The notes under the pieces are model-generated. The model was not told the origin of the DNA. It did no database searches and saw nothing but the letters and a program-made list of their open reading frames with translations. Below, one piece after another: positions 1-11,567 of a stretch of 64,000 nucleotides of DNA; positions within the stretch are counted from its first letter, which is position 1; the number at the start of each line of letters is the position of its first letter. This stretch comes from Balanoglossus misakiensis (lineage: Eukaryota > Hemichordata): contig CM082582.2 of assembly GCA_040954595.2 (NCBI GenBank), positions 6,448,001-6,512,000 of the forward strand, given 5' to 3'. A program made the position numbers and the translations under genes.

Positions 1-3000
1 GCACCTGGCGTTGACATTGGTGACTCACTGCTTGCCATTTCAACAGGAGGCTCACTACCGACACTCCTTAACCTGAAATCCGTTTCATCTTCTGCTGCTG
101 CCCTATCCATCTCTGAATCATTCCCTGGTTTTGATGGAGCCACGTCATCTTCTCTGTCCTGTCCTCTTGGTGGATTTCTATCAAAATCTGTCTGACCAGG
201 AACTCCATGGATGCCAACCTCTTGTGTTTCTTGAGGTGGATCATATGTACCTGTAGGCCAATCAGGGTTACCATCTATGCCACTTTGTGGTCGACCACCT
301 CCTGGTGCCAGTAACTTATCAAATGACTCATCTTCAGGTGTTTCTTTCGCTTCTTCATGAACAATAGCAGAGTAGTTTGCTCCTGGCATTTGAGTGTGCT
401 TCTTCAGTGACTTTGCCTCTGCAGCCCTTGTGTCATCTCGTCTTGGATCTGTCTGGGCCTGAATACCACGAGCTACCAGAGTATTATCTGAATCACTATT
501 ATCTTCAGTCTGTGGCTGTAAGCTGGAATCAGGAACGACGTGTGTCACCTCTGATAAAGCTGCCGTTCTGAGACTGCCTGCCATCACCTCCTCCCCACCT
601 CGTTGGGGAACTTCAGAGTCTTCAAATCTCACGCGTTGGTCTCTAGGAGTTGGCACTGTCGCTTCTGGAGCATTTTGCACTGAAGGCTGTGACGCATCAC
701 GATGTGCTGCTGCGTGAGTGGGCACATCTCTGGGGACTGGTTCTATATCTTCTCTGGTACCTCCGCCAACAGTGTCCTGATTTGCGGCTCTGTGGTCAAG
801 TTCTTCCGTTTGTTGAGGCCCAGGCCCTTCTGTTTGCGGCTGTGGGACATCTCTTCTGGTGAGTTGGTCTGCTGGTAGGTTCTGGGTTTGCAAGGAGGAC
901 CGTGGTACCTGTTGGTTGTTAGGGCTTGCAGACATGTCTATTCGTACAGGTGCTGTGCCTACACATGGCACAATGCCTACTGCTCCTTGCCGATCATCTG
1001 CGCCAGGTCCAGTAATATTTCTTGGTACCGGCCGTTGATCATCTTGACCAGGCGGTTGAATCTCTCTACCTTCCCCTCTATACCTTACTTCAGGGATTGG
1101 ACCATGGACAGTTTTACCAGGGGATCCCCTCTGATCTACATATTGAAGATCTGCTGGGAGTTGTTCGTCTACAGGCTGCTGCTGAGACAACTCTGCTTTT
1201 TCAAAGAACAGGTTTGCCAATTCATTTGCATCTGCCTATTGACAAATATAAAGGATAATACACGGTTAGCATAACTTACTATTATAAGCTGCAAGACAAG
1301 TTGGACAATTGTAAATTTGTATCATTGTACTTCTACATATCATGGTTGTAATCCTATCCTTGCATCTCATTATTTTCAGTGATTTAAAAACCAGTACAAG
1401 TCCAGTACCTGTGCTCTTTTTAGGAGTGGCTAACATCAGATGTTTACTGATCTTTATGTACTTTTACACAAAATAATTGTTCATTACACACAGACTTTTG
1501 CTTTATTTATCGTGCAGTTCATCAAAATAAAATTGATGGCATTCCCACCTCAGGATGCTTTTCAATCAACGTGTTAATTTCCTTTTCTGACAACCCAAGA
1601 GTTTTGAGGTGATCTTTCTTGATTGCAGTAGTCTCTTGCATTTGCATCAACAACCTGTCTGCTTGTGGAGCTTGTTCGCCTACACTGGGAGGAACAACTC
1701 TCGGTGCATCTATTGTCAATTGAAAAAATATATGAGTGAACATATTCAACATGACACTGAATTTGCAAGTTTGATTTTTTGACACAGTGTGTGTCGTAAT
1801 CCAGTGACAAGAGAAATAGGTGTCGAGTATCTAACTTACTTGTTCTGGCGTCTCCTCCACCCTTCTTCTTACTCTTTTGTGGCTTTTTTGATGGTCTCTG
1901 AGTAGTTATGATTTGATTGTAATTTCCAATCTGTACATTGCCTCCAGTGATATTCATGACTGGAGGCGTGGACTGCAGAGGTGGCATTTGTACATCCATC
2001 CAGGATTCTTCAATAAAAATATGATATACAAAAATCCCTTTTGAATACCACAATATCAATTACAAGAAAACCTCTTGTACATGCACAAATGTATTATTCA
2101 ACCTCTGACTGTTACTGTACGTTAAAATGTAAACAGGTTAAATAATAAAGTGGTGCCGCACCCGTTTATTGAATCGGCCTCTAGTTGTAAGAGTACTATA
2201 ACACAACTAAGCATGACATGCTCACATGCATATTCTAATTGTGACAAAATTCTAAATGGTGTGTTGTCTGTCAGCTAAGTTTGAGGAGAAATTTGAATTA
2301 CATTGTACATGTATTTGAGAATATGATAAAACTGGCAGCTCTTGGGGTTTTAAAAGGGATATTATATTCAACCAATGGACTATGTACATGAGCTGTTTAT
2401 AAATGGAAAAAAATCCAAAATTGCATGTCAATTTTACTTTATCATTAACGATTTATAAAACGAGAAAAATAATAGTTTAGTTCTACAATGGTATGAGACA
2501 TTCCCACGTGAAAAAAAGAAATACAAATTTTGTCTTACCCATCTCTTCATCCTTATCAGATGCAAGGCTAAAGGCTCTATCAAACAAGTTATCCACGTCA
2601 CTAATGTCTGTGAAAATACATAAAACTTGACAGCTCAGTCTTTTTCACCGATTTTCAAAGGTACAAACACCCCAACATCAATGAATAAACATCAAACATT
2701 TTATGTGGCAAAACTAATGAGTGGTACTCACAACCACAATATGCAACATCATAATGTACCTACCACCTGTTCTACTTGCTTGCCTTGTAGCTCTCCTGGC
2801 TTTGTCATCTCTAATACCCAAACCTTCTAACTGTTCTACTACTGTTTTTATATCATCAGGTGTTGGATGCCATGATCTGTGAAAAAGATCAAATGATACA
2901 TAAGTGTGTATCCTATAGTACATTAAATGTTACTGTGAAAATGTCTATCCTTTGGTGTGATGTATCCTCCACTGCTGAAACAGATTTAGTGCAAAAAAGT

Positions 3001-4844
3001 ACAGTACCCTCTCCATTGGTCCAAGGTTCAACTTTTTCACAATATTTTTCAAAAGCTATCAGTTGGACCAGTTGGGATGGGATACGTGAACCATTAAATG
3101 GAATATACCTGGCTGTTCTTGGTCTCTGCTCAGACATTTGTCTTGCTGTTTGTCTCAGGACTGGTCGGTCACTGTAGGCAGTATAGGGCAAGCTTTTAGT
3201 TGCTGGTGGGCTCAGACTATCTCTGACGGATTCCTCTTCAGTCAATTCTCCGTTTTTCCACAACAGGTAGATGACATCAAACCTTGGCATGGCCGCCAAA
3301 GCACTGCATAGTTCCCCGATTGTAGCGCCCAATTTGCACTGGAAATCCTGTAGCAATGCAAGGGCCTTGTTACTCTTTAGCTCAAACTGGGAAATGTGAT
3401 TTGGATGGTACCTCAATCTATCGGCCAGCAGTTTCCAGTCTTTGCGCAGCGGGTGTGGCACATTGAGAAGCTTGCTCACTTCGCTCAAGCAGCTATGACC
3501 CAATTGTTTAGCCCTCAGCGTGCGCTGGGGATTAGCTGGTCTGTCCCATCCAACCGGCAGGCTGTCTGAAGCACTCTCTGATGAAAGATTTAACTCCCGC
3601 ACATGTACCACTAATCTTTCCTCTGCATCAGCCCTGTTCATCGTTCTCAATGCCTTGTGCAAGCCTTGCCATGTTGGCAGCTCACTTTGCGTTCGGTAAA
3701 TTTTCAGCACGCACTCTGTTGGGGATTTTTCGAGTTCCAGGGTTGAAATTATGTGGGAATCATCGTATCCCAGATGCACGGCTAGCATTCTCCAGTCATT
3801 TCCCAGAGGGTTTTCGGGATCCAAGTACATGGACAAATCAATGATGCAGGAGTGGGGCAAAGGATGATCCCTCAAGTCTGAAAGATTGCAAGAGAACATA
3901 CCATATATTTTGGCATCAACTAAGTGGATTTGCTCAACCCTTACCGGTATTACTGAACACTTTGCAGGCAGACAGACAGACCGACAGACAGACAGACCAG
4001 CAAATCTTGACTCACTGACAGATTACCCACAACACAAACTATCAGAGGTCGCGCTTGGATTTTTGGCTGCGAGTATTTTTTGACGCGTCCATAGAAAATG
4101 ATGTGTCAAATTTTTCCTCCCCAACATTGTTGAGTTAATTTGCTTTTTGAGCTCTGTATTTTATGAAATGTTCTAACAGGGAAGGGGGACACCCCCTCCC
4201 ACATCCACCCCCTTAACTTCTCTTGATTTACTATGTCTGCCAACTATCATAATGACTTGTATTTTCAGTTTATTCACGTCTTATTTTAATTATTTAAATT
4301 TATTCAGATATGCAAATTGTCAGTTATTCATTCGCTAAGTTTTTGAAAGTTTGCATGGGGGGTCACCCACTTTTCAATTTCCAATGACGGGGGTGGGGAT
4401 CACCCCCTTTTTGATATAAAAAAATAGAATCCACCCCCAACCCCCGGCTAAAGAAACTGACCAGTCCCTTAATAGGGTCATGATAGGTTGCCAAAACAAC
4501 TAGTAACTATGCGTATCATAGTAAATTTTTGTACTTGACACAAGTCCACTGCGCTGTTCACCAAGTTGTCCACGGGTGCTCGTATTATTAATGGAATAGT
4601 CTATCGAGGGCGACGTGCGAGATTACGAGTTCGAGGCCGAAGGCCGATCGACCCTCTTCGGCCTTGATCGGCCTCACACTTACACTCTCGGACATCCGGG
4701 CCCTTGATCGATAAAGACTATCCAATCACGATCATTGTGTCGTTTATCCTTCTTGTCATGGCAGAAAGGAGACGCGTGAACATGAACTTGAATAGTTCTT
4801 CCTTACTTACCCCAAGCAGGAAGTAATGTTGCCATTTCTCCCAT
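1..4844 (-). CDS. Tandem death-domain and RHIM-motif adaptor protein (3' end beyond the window)
   Basis: Likely a cytoplasmic innate-immune signalling adaptor. Coding exons (minus order): 4844-4811, 3877-3109, 2876-2764, 2607-2539, 2007-1840, 1709-1549, 1235-1. All junctions are GT-AG and in phase. The start is an ATG in a 34-nt first exon whose G joins exon 2 in frame. Exon 2 encodes two six-helix death domains (about residues 24-100 and 140-215). Both resemble the MyD88 death domain, with the DW..LA core in LGNDWRMLAVHLGY and LRKDWKLLADRLRY. Exon 3 has a short UBA-like helical stretch (LEGLGIRDDKARRAT). Exon 5 has a RHIM core, VQIGNYNQI, with VQIG at about residues 353-356, followed by a Lys-rich segment. 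The last exon (over 410 codons, still open at base 1) is Pro/Gln/Asp-rich and predicted disordered. If exon 6 is not spliced at 1549, it ends at a TGA at 1524-1522 beside an AATAAA, giving a protein of about 446 residues. I recognise the domains, not a named orthologue. Confidence 0.72.
1502..1507 (-). terminator. Poly(A) signal for a short form of the RHIM/death-domain gene
   Basis: On the minus strand an AATAAA hexamer lies about 15 nt past the TGA at 1524-1522 that ends exon 6 when its weak GTGGGA donor is ignored. This would give a transcript lacking the long disordered exon. The hexamer is seen; its use is inferred. Confidence 0.35.
3967..3999. repeat. GACA-type simple repeat
   Basis: Imperfect tetranucleotide array (GACA units with one ACC interruption) in intron 1 of the RHIM/death-domain gene, just upstream of its exon 2 acceptor. 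Confidence 0.8.
4593..4723. repeat. Imperfect inverted-repeat (MITE-like) element
   Basis: The left end GGAATAGTCTATCGAGGGC and the right end, read in reverse complement as GGATAGTCTTTATCGATCAA followed by GGGC, form imperfect terminal inverted repeats. They surround a GC-rich interior with nested CGAGGCCGAAGGCCG-type palindromes. It sits in intron 1 of the RHIM/death-domain gene, about 90 bp from exon 1. No coding capacity. Confidence 0.45.
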
Positions 4845-5110
4845 TGTTTTCTGTGATACGTGGTCTGGTCTGATACGGCAGGTGAAGTTTTTAAAACTTC
4901 CCAATGTACTTCAGACTGTTCTTCACCTTTAACTGTAAATTATGTCTCGATCACTGTACTCTTCATGTATTTTGTGTGCACGAAAATATAGATTGTCAGT
5001 AGCTACCGGTTTTTCTTACGTGTGCTAAACATCTAACCACCAACTAACGATGGTACATATTCAATGATGATATATTGGGAATTCCCCGCAAAATTCCCGG
5101 AAAACCGGAA
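4845..5110 (-). promoter_or_regulatory. Upstream region of the RHIM/death-domain gene with kappaB and STAT palindromes
   Basis: Region immediately 5' of the start codon at 4844. It contains GGGAATTCCC at 5077-5086, a perfect palindromic match to the NF-kappaB consensus GGGRNWYYCC, and TTCCCGGAA at 5094-5102, matching the STAT consensus TTCNNNGAA. Eight bp separate them. Both are about 230-260 bp upstream of the ATG. The pairing fits an immune-inducible gene. The transcription start is not known and short motifs can occur by chance. Confidence 0.45.
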
Positions 5111-6181
5111 ATGACTTCTTGTATCGACAGAGGGCGGAAATTTTACGCATTAGGTCTATCGTCTCTCTCTTTCTCTCTCCCTCCCTCTATCTCTCTCCGT
5201 GCACAGCTGCAAACCCACAAACAAAACACACTCCAGAAATCAATTTTCCAAGGTTTATTTTAGGCTATATTCAAGATATATGAAATAAAATACGAGTCAG
5301 CAAAAATGCGAAAACATGTGTTTACAAAATGTAGGAAGGCGGACTATCAATACTATCAGACGATGTTCTATAAAATACGTAAAATCGCCAATATACGTTC
5401 TTAATTTATACATTTATATTGAAGTGCAAAATCTCAGTTACATGGCACAGTACACAAAACTGTACGTTCTGAATATGTATAAGATCCTTTTATATATACC
5501 ATTGTTTCTGTTTCCGGAAAATGCTATGTCATGGACGGAACACCGCTTAAAGTACTTTTATTACACTTTACAAATACAAAACAACTAATTTACAAAATTT
5601 GTTCCCATAATGGTGTACATGAATGATAGTCTTAGATAGAGTTATTTTTGAATTATTATTTTTAATCTACAATATGATCGTCATGTCAACCTGCTATAGT
5701 ACTGAAAGTTTGAACTTTAATCTTACAAGCAGTCACCTGAAAAGCCCTACATATCGAACTTGGTTTAAATCAACTAAAGGTCGCATCTGTTCTCTACAAG
5801 ACATCGAAGTTGCCATCAGAAAAATAAGAAAAAAATTTGGTTTTTGGAAATATCGCTTCTAAATACTGGATACTCTAATGGCGGGTAGGCCTACTCTGTG
5901 CAAACATTCAGTTTGCACTATAGCCAGAAAAAGAATATATTTCCAAGTTTTCACGACGAATGGCACTTTTCTAACATTTGAGTTCTTGGCTCAGCGCAAA
6001 TCTGGGATTATTTGCATATTCACTTTTGTTAGTGCACTGTTTTATGGAGCGTGTGTATGAAAATTGTCAAACATGAGTCTGACATCATGTGCAAGCGAGC
6101 GGAATTATGCGATGCTGTACTGCAGCGGTGTCGGGCGAATGCGGTGTGGGTCCACAGTGCAACTGTTTCAACAAAGTCAGA
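5111..6181. other. Region between the RHIM/death-domain promoter and the FGF-like stop; probable FGF-like 3'UTR
   Basis: AT-rich DNA with a CT-rich tract near 5161-5205. Open frames of 60-90 codons on the plus strand (5316-6060) have biased AT-driven composition and no recognisable domain, so I do not call genes. A minus-strand AATAAA at 5259-5254 could end the FGF-like transcript, giving a 3'UTR of about 0.9 kb. Confidence 0.4.
5254..5259 (-). terminator. Candidate poly(A) signal for the FGF-like gene
   Basis: AATAAA on the minus strand about 920 bp past the FGF-like stop. It is the first canonical hexamer I noticed in that orientation before the neighbouring promoter region. Use is inferred. 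Confidence 0.3.
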
Positions 6182-8352
6182 TCACGACGCATAAGATTGG
6201 TAGGTCTGTCCCTAGAAAATAAGACAAAGAGAGTAAATTTAGACCAAAATCGAAGTTTCTTACAATAATTATAATCACATCTTCTGGTGACATTTTACTG
6301 GTTACTGTTACGAGGAATTTATATGTTTGGGTAATTTGGTCTTCAATTTGTTTACAACAAAATTGATGCAACGATCACACTAATCGGTATATTTCTTCAC
6401 ATTATTATATCTGTATAACGGCCTCTTTCGTCGAAGAAGGAAAATTGTCATGTGCACGTGTTCTTGATGATCACAAAACGGCCTTATCATTTGCATTAGC
6501 AAACTAAACCCGCCACTCACCATTAATCGAACTCTGAAATGAGAGTTCATGCCTTTCCGTCGTCTTCTGCCTGGCGGCGGTGTTCGGACGTCCCCTCTCT
6601 CGAAGACGCTAACGAAACGATTGGGATTGTGGACGGATTCAAACTGCATGTAATGTCCATCTACCAGTCTGTAGCGGAATCGACACTCGGGACCACCCTT
6701 TCCCTGAAATCCGATAACAATCATGATTATGTTTCGCTTAAAAAGGAAAGGTCGTGTGGAGTGACCGTGTTTGAACTGCACAAAATCTCATCGGAAGCTG
6801 AAGTATGGCATTGCTGAAAATTCGATATATCTGTACATGTATACACAGGCGGCCTGACCAATCTATGACAACACGATACTTCACCATTCTCTGGGTTAAA
6901 ATTGCTCAGAAAGCGTTTTTGTGCCGTCGTGACATGCCGAATAACCGGCAATACTAATACCTAGGAACTCCCGATAAAGTTTCTCTGCGTGTACACAAAT
7001 GTTTCGTTACGGTTGAGAGTTCAATAAACGAACACAATTAAGCCATTGGTTTTAGGATACTGTCTTAATATCGAGCCAAACTCCTGGAATGCATATATCA
7101 ATAGCCGAGGAAGGCGGGATACAGTCACCATCCGAGGACGGGGTAACAATCAGGTTTATTGTCGCAACAACGAGAAAGTCTTCATCCCGACACAGGATAT
7201 GCTATGCGCTTTATACGGTAATGGAGAGGGTATAGTGCCGCTCAACTGTTAATAGCTTAAATGAGGACGAAAAGCAGTCACTTACATTTGCCGAGAGGTC
7301 TCCGTCGCGAAGAATGAGAAAATTGACCGGGTTGGCCAGACATCTTAGAGTCACAATGTCATCGCCGTTGATATTAGTTACAATAAACATAGCTAGAACG
7401 AAAAGCACATACAACGTACTTTTAATATTAAATGGAGATTACATTTTACATAAAACGTGCTCTCTCTCTCTCTTTCTCTCTCTCTGTTACATGTAACACG
7501 ACAGCAAAAATATTAAGAAACGCCAATAAAATATTTACGGTTTTCTGATGGTAAAGAATTTCTTTGACGAGATCTCATGTCAGTGACCTGGATTTACTTA
7601 CATTGGACGCCGTTTGTACCCCCTCCATCAATCTGTCCTGTCCTGGCATGTACGCGGAGACACTTGCCGCTTGACCGAGACACAAACTGTATGACATTCC
7701 CCGTTGACAAATCGCGTACCTATAGTAATGGATGACACAAAGCTTGACGTTCGAACAATCAATATAACCACAATATCATATATTGTTTCAGTATCAGTAA
7801 ATACAGACTCGGCTGGTTAGAATCGACGTACGCCGCACACCTTGTCTACAAAAATAGATCGCTTTTTGGTGGGAATGGCTCGGGACGTCAATCCTGGTCT
7901 ATCGTACAAGTCAATTCATACTAGAATGTCGTGGTTAAATTGTGTAGTCGGGAGACGAGCGGTGAGTGCTCGGGTGAAACACTAAAGTTGTCTGAGTGGG
8001 ACAATCGAAGGGGGAAATATTGAAAGTTATAATACAGTAACTTACGTACTATCAGTACATATAAATGAAAGCGTATACACTCACCGTAATTCCAACAGGG
8101 TGTTCCACGCCGTATAGACCAATACTTGAGTTATGGTACACTACTGTCTGTGACGTCAAATGAATTGAAGAAAAAAGATAAATGAACCATTAAAATGTAC
8201 ATTAATTTTTGTCAGTGTTCCTGTTAATTCGTGCATATAGTATTAAAATTGGCTATTTGGCAAACAAGATACGCAGACTTTACCTTTTGAAGTTCACTTG
8301 ATCTCAGGGGAGCTCCATAACCATACGCACTGTAGGGCCTTGCAGCTGCCAT
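6182..8352 (-). CDS. FGF-like beta-trefoil protein without signal peptide
   Basis: Exons (minus order): 8352-8284, 8147-8085, 7719-7602, 7392-7286, 6703-6521, 6211-6182; 189 residues, every junction GT-AG and in phase. The start ATG has a good context (GGCCATGG) and codes MAAARPYSAYGYGAPL, with no hydrophobic leader. Exons 3-5 encode an FGF-type beta-trefoil. FVSRSSGKCLRVHARTGQID matches the first FGF strands. DIVTLRCLANPVNFLILRDG matches the VxIRGxxSxxYLxMxxxG segment. PECRFRYRLVDGHYMQF matches the ECxFxExxxENxYxxF core. A basic PPPGRRRRKG loop precedes HFRVRL, where FGFs bind heparin. The 107-nt middle exon is close to the 104-107-nt middle exon typical of FGF genes. It could be a leaderless (FGF1/2- or FGF11-14-like) growth factor, or an intracellular FGF-fold protein. 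Subfamily is not assigned. The gene runs tail-to-promoter with the RHIM gene downstream. Confidence 0.72.
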
Positions 8353-11300
8353 GGCCAATTGCAACCAGTGATATGCTATGCGTCAACTTGGCGTATCTGC
8401 GGGTGACCAAACGCACAACAATGAGAACGCTTCGAATGGGCGAGGCGTTTCGCTTTTATTGGGAGAGCGGTAACCTGGGATGGCCGAGACCACCACAAAA
8501 ATGTGTAGGAAAATGTTTGCGAGACAAACGCAGAAACTATTGTTGTTCAACCCTTTGTAAGTCACAGGTTGCCGATGTGATGTCTCAGAAATTAAACTGC
8601 GGCGTTCCCATTGATTTCCCCCCTGAGAACAATTCAGTCACATGCACGTGCAGATAGACAGACGGTTTGGTGGGTAGATCATAGTGAATGTAGTCTATGG
8701 GTGGATGGATGGTTGGCTACTAACATTACACCTCACGTGTTACACTTACACTTACAATATGCTCCTAACATATACAGATGTTGTAACCGCGTAAAGAGAT
8801 TCTTCGGCCGTGGTGTGTTATTTAAAATAACAGTAAAACACGGCCCTACATGTAACTTTGACTCAATACATAGTAGTGAGATTTCTTGGCATACTGAGCT
8901 CGCATTTCATTTCAGGGACTTTCACATTTACCAACAACGCTACAGTAACATAAAAGACTTCGCCATTTCCATTGAACGGCGCAATAAACGTCTTCTCAAA
9001 CCGTTTCGATCAATAAACCCTGTCGTCGGCTTATGTGCATGTTCTAGGCAACATTACGACTTTACAAACACGGCAGTGGCATGCACACCTATAAGCTTAT
9101 ACATTTTCATTTCAATTTTCCAATTTTCACCGCCATGATTGCTTTCGATGATTTGGTTTAGCCATGGGCCAGCTGGTGTTCTGTTTTCTTTTACTTTTTC
9201 ACATTCGCGACTTTCAGTTTTATAGGCCCATCTCTGCTATTAAAACCCCGTATGCACGTCAGTTTTGACCCCTTTTCGTCGATATGTGCGTTTTTGTGTC
9301 GCTATCAAGGTTGGAAATTGTACCAAAACTTCCATTACTAGTAGTGCGTTCGTATAACAACCTGTACAATGACCTGAAAGGGTAGTTAATAAGGTACCTC
9401 CACGATAACTCAGGCCATAGCACCCATTAATAATATGAGTACCTTTGACCCGTTTGTTGACATATTAGTCTGACAGTCGGCAGACTGGCTTGAACGACAA
9501 CCCGGCTTCAAAACGTTAGTTCCGTTCCCGTGCATGTGGAGATCCGTAATTTCTCGAGCGTCGCGACGTCCATGATATATTATGCGCCGAGCGCCGCGAA
9601 ACTTAGTCACTGACAAGTACATAATAACAATAATGCGTTCAAGGTGACAAAACAATTACTATATAGTAAGTTGTGCGATTGCACATTCAAATGTTTACTA
9701 TAGGGGAAATAGGGGAAATAAAACACCATGGACTTTTAACTGAGATAGGGTTGTCGAGGAACTAAAGACGGTAATAATGTCGACGGTTACCATGGTGATT
9801 AACTAATTCACAGTTATACACAAGGTAAACCGACTTAATGCAGGCCGCCATATTGTCAATAATTCATTTGCTGTTGTGTTCCTACCTACGGTGAAATAAC
9901 CACAAAATTATGCCGTGGTCTTTATAAATATATTGGCCAGGAGAACGAACGAAGCTGCATGTATATACGTAGAACAGAGCAAATGCTCGACGTGTCGAGT
10001 GCAGCTCGGTGGCGTTAAGTGGTCTGTCTTGAAATACGATTGTGTATTATTACACTCCACTCACATAGTTTCACAGTGCCGCGGTCGTGAAGGCTGACCT
10101 ACAGCATAGACCCACTTGGCGCTAAATAATCGAATAAATATGACCGCCGGACCAGGTGGTTTATTGTTACATACCAGGCGTAGTTAGTAACGGGAAAGAA
10201 AAGACGTGTGTTGCTGGACGGACGGCAGTCAAGGCCAGCGCACGCGTACACGCCGGGTGACAACAGAAATAGACACGAGTAAACATAATTATTTTTTTCC
10301 ATAAATATGATGAAGTCGACATTCACGTACCTTCTTTTAATGGCAGGAAAACGCCTGTACGTCCAAACAAGATCTTCCTCAAGGTTCGGTGTGTTATAAC
10401 TCCGATCTGATCGAGCGGACAATCACACTGTGTTTACCCAGGCGCGTCTACCTAGACTACACTGAGTGACCGTACACCAACAACGTAAATTGACATTTGA
10501 AATTTACATAACAATGCGCACGCAATACCTGTGTGTAGAAATAGCCGTACCTGTATATTGATCAGTATTTTACACTGTACACGTTATCACTGTACTGTTG
10601 AGAGTCGTGGTCGCTCGATCGAAAGTTTCTTCCAAATATATTCGTTAACGATGATTTGAGAACATATGAATGCAGTGTAAGAGACAGCAAAGTATTCGCG
10701 TTTGGGAAGAAGAAAGCTTTGATATCGAAACATAATCCACGAAAACCCAGAAATCTCAGGCCAAGAACAGTTCCGTGCCCCTACCAATTCATCTCTTGTG
10801 CTAAAAGTCAAAACTGTATCATTTACTTACTTTCCAACTTCAGACTATATAATGATATACCAACTTGGGTAGATTGATGGAACTAGGTTCACTGCACTTT
10901 AATAGTCGGGCTCTGGGCTAGATGATTTTTAGATTATTATATCAGGCCTTGTAATCAATTTGCTATTATCATTTTTAAGTGGGCATAGGCCAAAACCGCA
11001 CGACATTGTCACTTTCAGGATTACCTTGACGAATTTTGAAATAGTGCAAAACTAGTTTGTGCTCCACAAAAATGATTAGGAATGTATGAAAATGTTCCTG
11101 AGAAATACACGGGCGATATAACTAATAGAAGTACAACTTGTGAGTCGGTGTCCGTCCGCGTACTTTGTAACTCGACAAAATCTTTGGTTAATCCTCTTTA
11201 CACAGTGTAATTATGAGGATGATGTATGTAGAAAATGTCTATTGGACAAGTTATGATGACCAGGTGTTTAGTGTTACTGAATGCACTGTGATGATTTTTC

Positions 11301-11567
11301 ATTTGGCTGGGTGGTCTTTTAAATGGGTATTTTCGACTAACCTAGTGGGTAAAAGGATCATGGGAAAATAATATATATTTCCTTGGTAACACAATTTTTT
11401 AACCATTTGAAACGTCATTTAATTAAATACAGTTGCATTGTATTAGCTGTTTTGGTAAAATTACAAGTTTTAATGGGTTGTAGAATCGATTATTTTGTTA
11501 CTAGATTGAGTTTCGATTCCACAAAGATCTCACTCTGACGTCATTCACTGTAGGTCACGACGGTAAC
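8353..11567. other. Intergenic region between the divergent FGF-like and DNAJA2 genes
   Basis: About 3.2 kb between two divergently transcribed start codons. Open frames such as 8611-9138 (plus) and 10099-10422 (minus) show no recognisable domain and no convincing splice partners. 5'UTR exons of the FGF-like gene could lie here but cannot be placed by eye. The right end holds the DNAJA2 promoter. Confidence 0.5.
11536..11543 (+). promoter_or_regulatory. CRE palindrome TGACGTCA in the DNAJA2 promoter
   Basis: A perfect cAMP-response-element octamer, TGACGTCA, 25 bp before the DNAJA2 start codon. This is a classic CREB/ATF site, often near the start site of housekeeping promoters. Function is inferred from position only. 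Confidence 0.4.

Noticed and set aside
5316-6060. Three plus-strand open frames of 60-90 codons
   Set aside because: AT-rich, hydrophobic by composition, no domain, no splice context; more likely antisense to the FGF-like 3'UTR.
8298-9138. Plus-strand open frames, one Cys-rich (KCLRDKRRNYCCSTLCKS), upstream of DNAJA2
   Set aside because: The first is partly antisense to FGF-like exon 1. No signal peptide or known cysteine framework was recognised and there are no supporting splice sites.
10099-10422. Minus-strand open frame of 107 codons
   Set aside because: No recognisable domain, low-information composition, isolated between genes.
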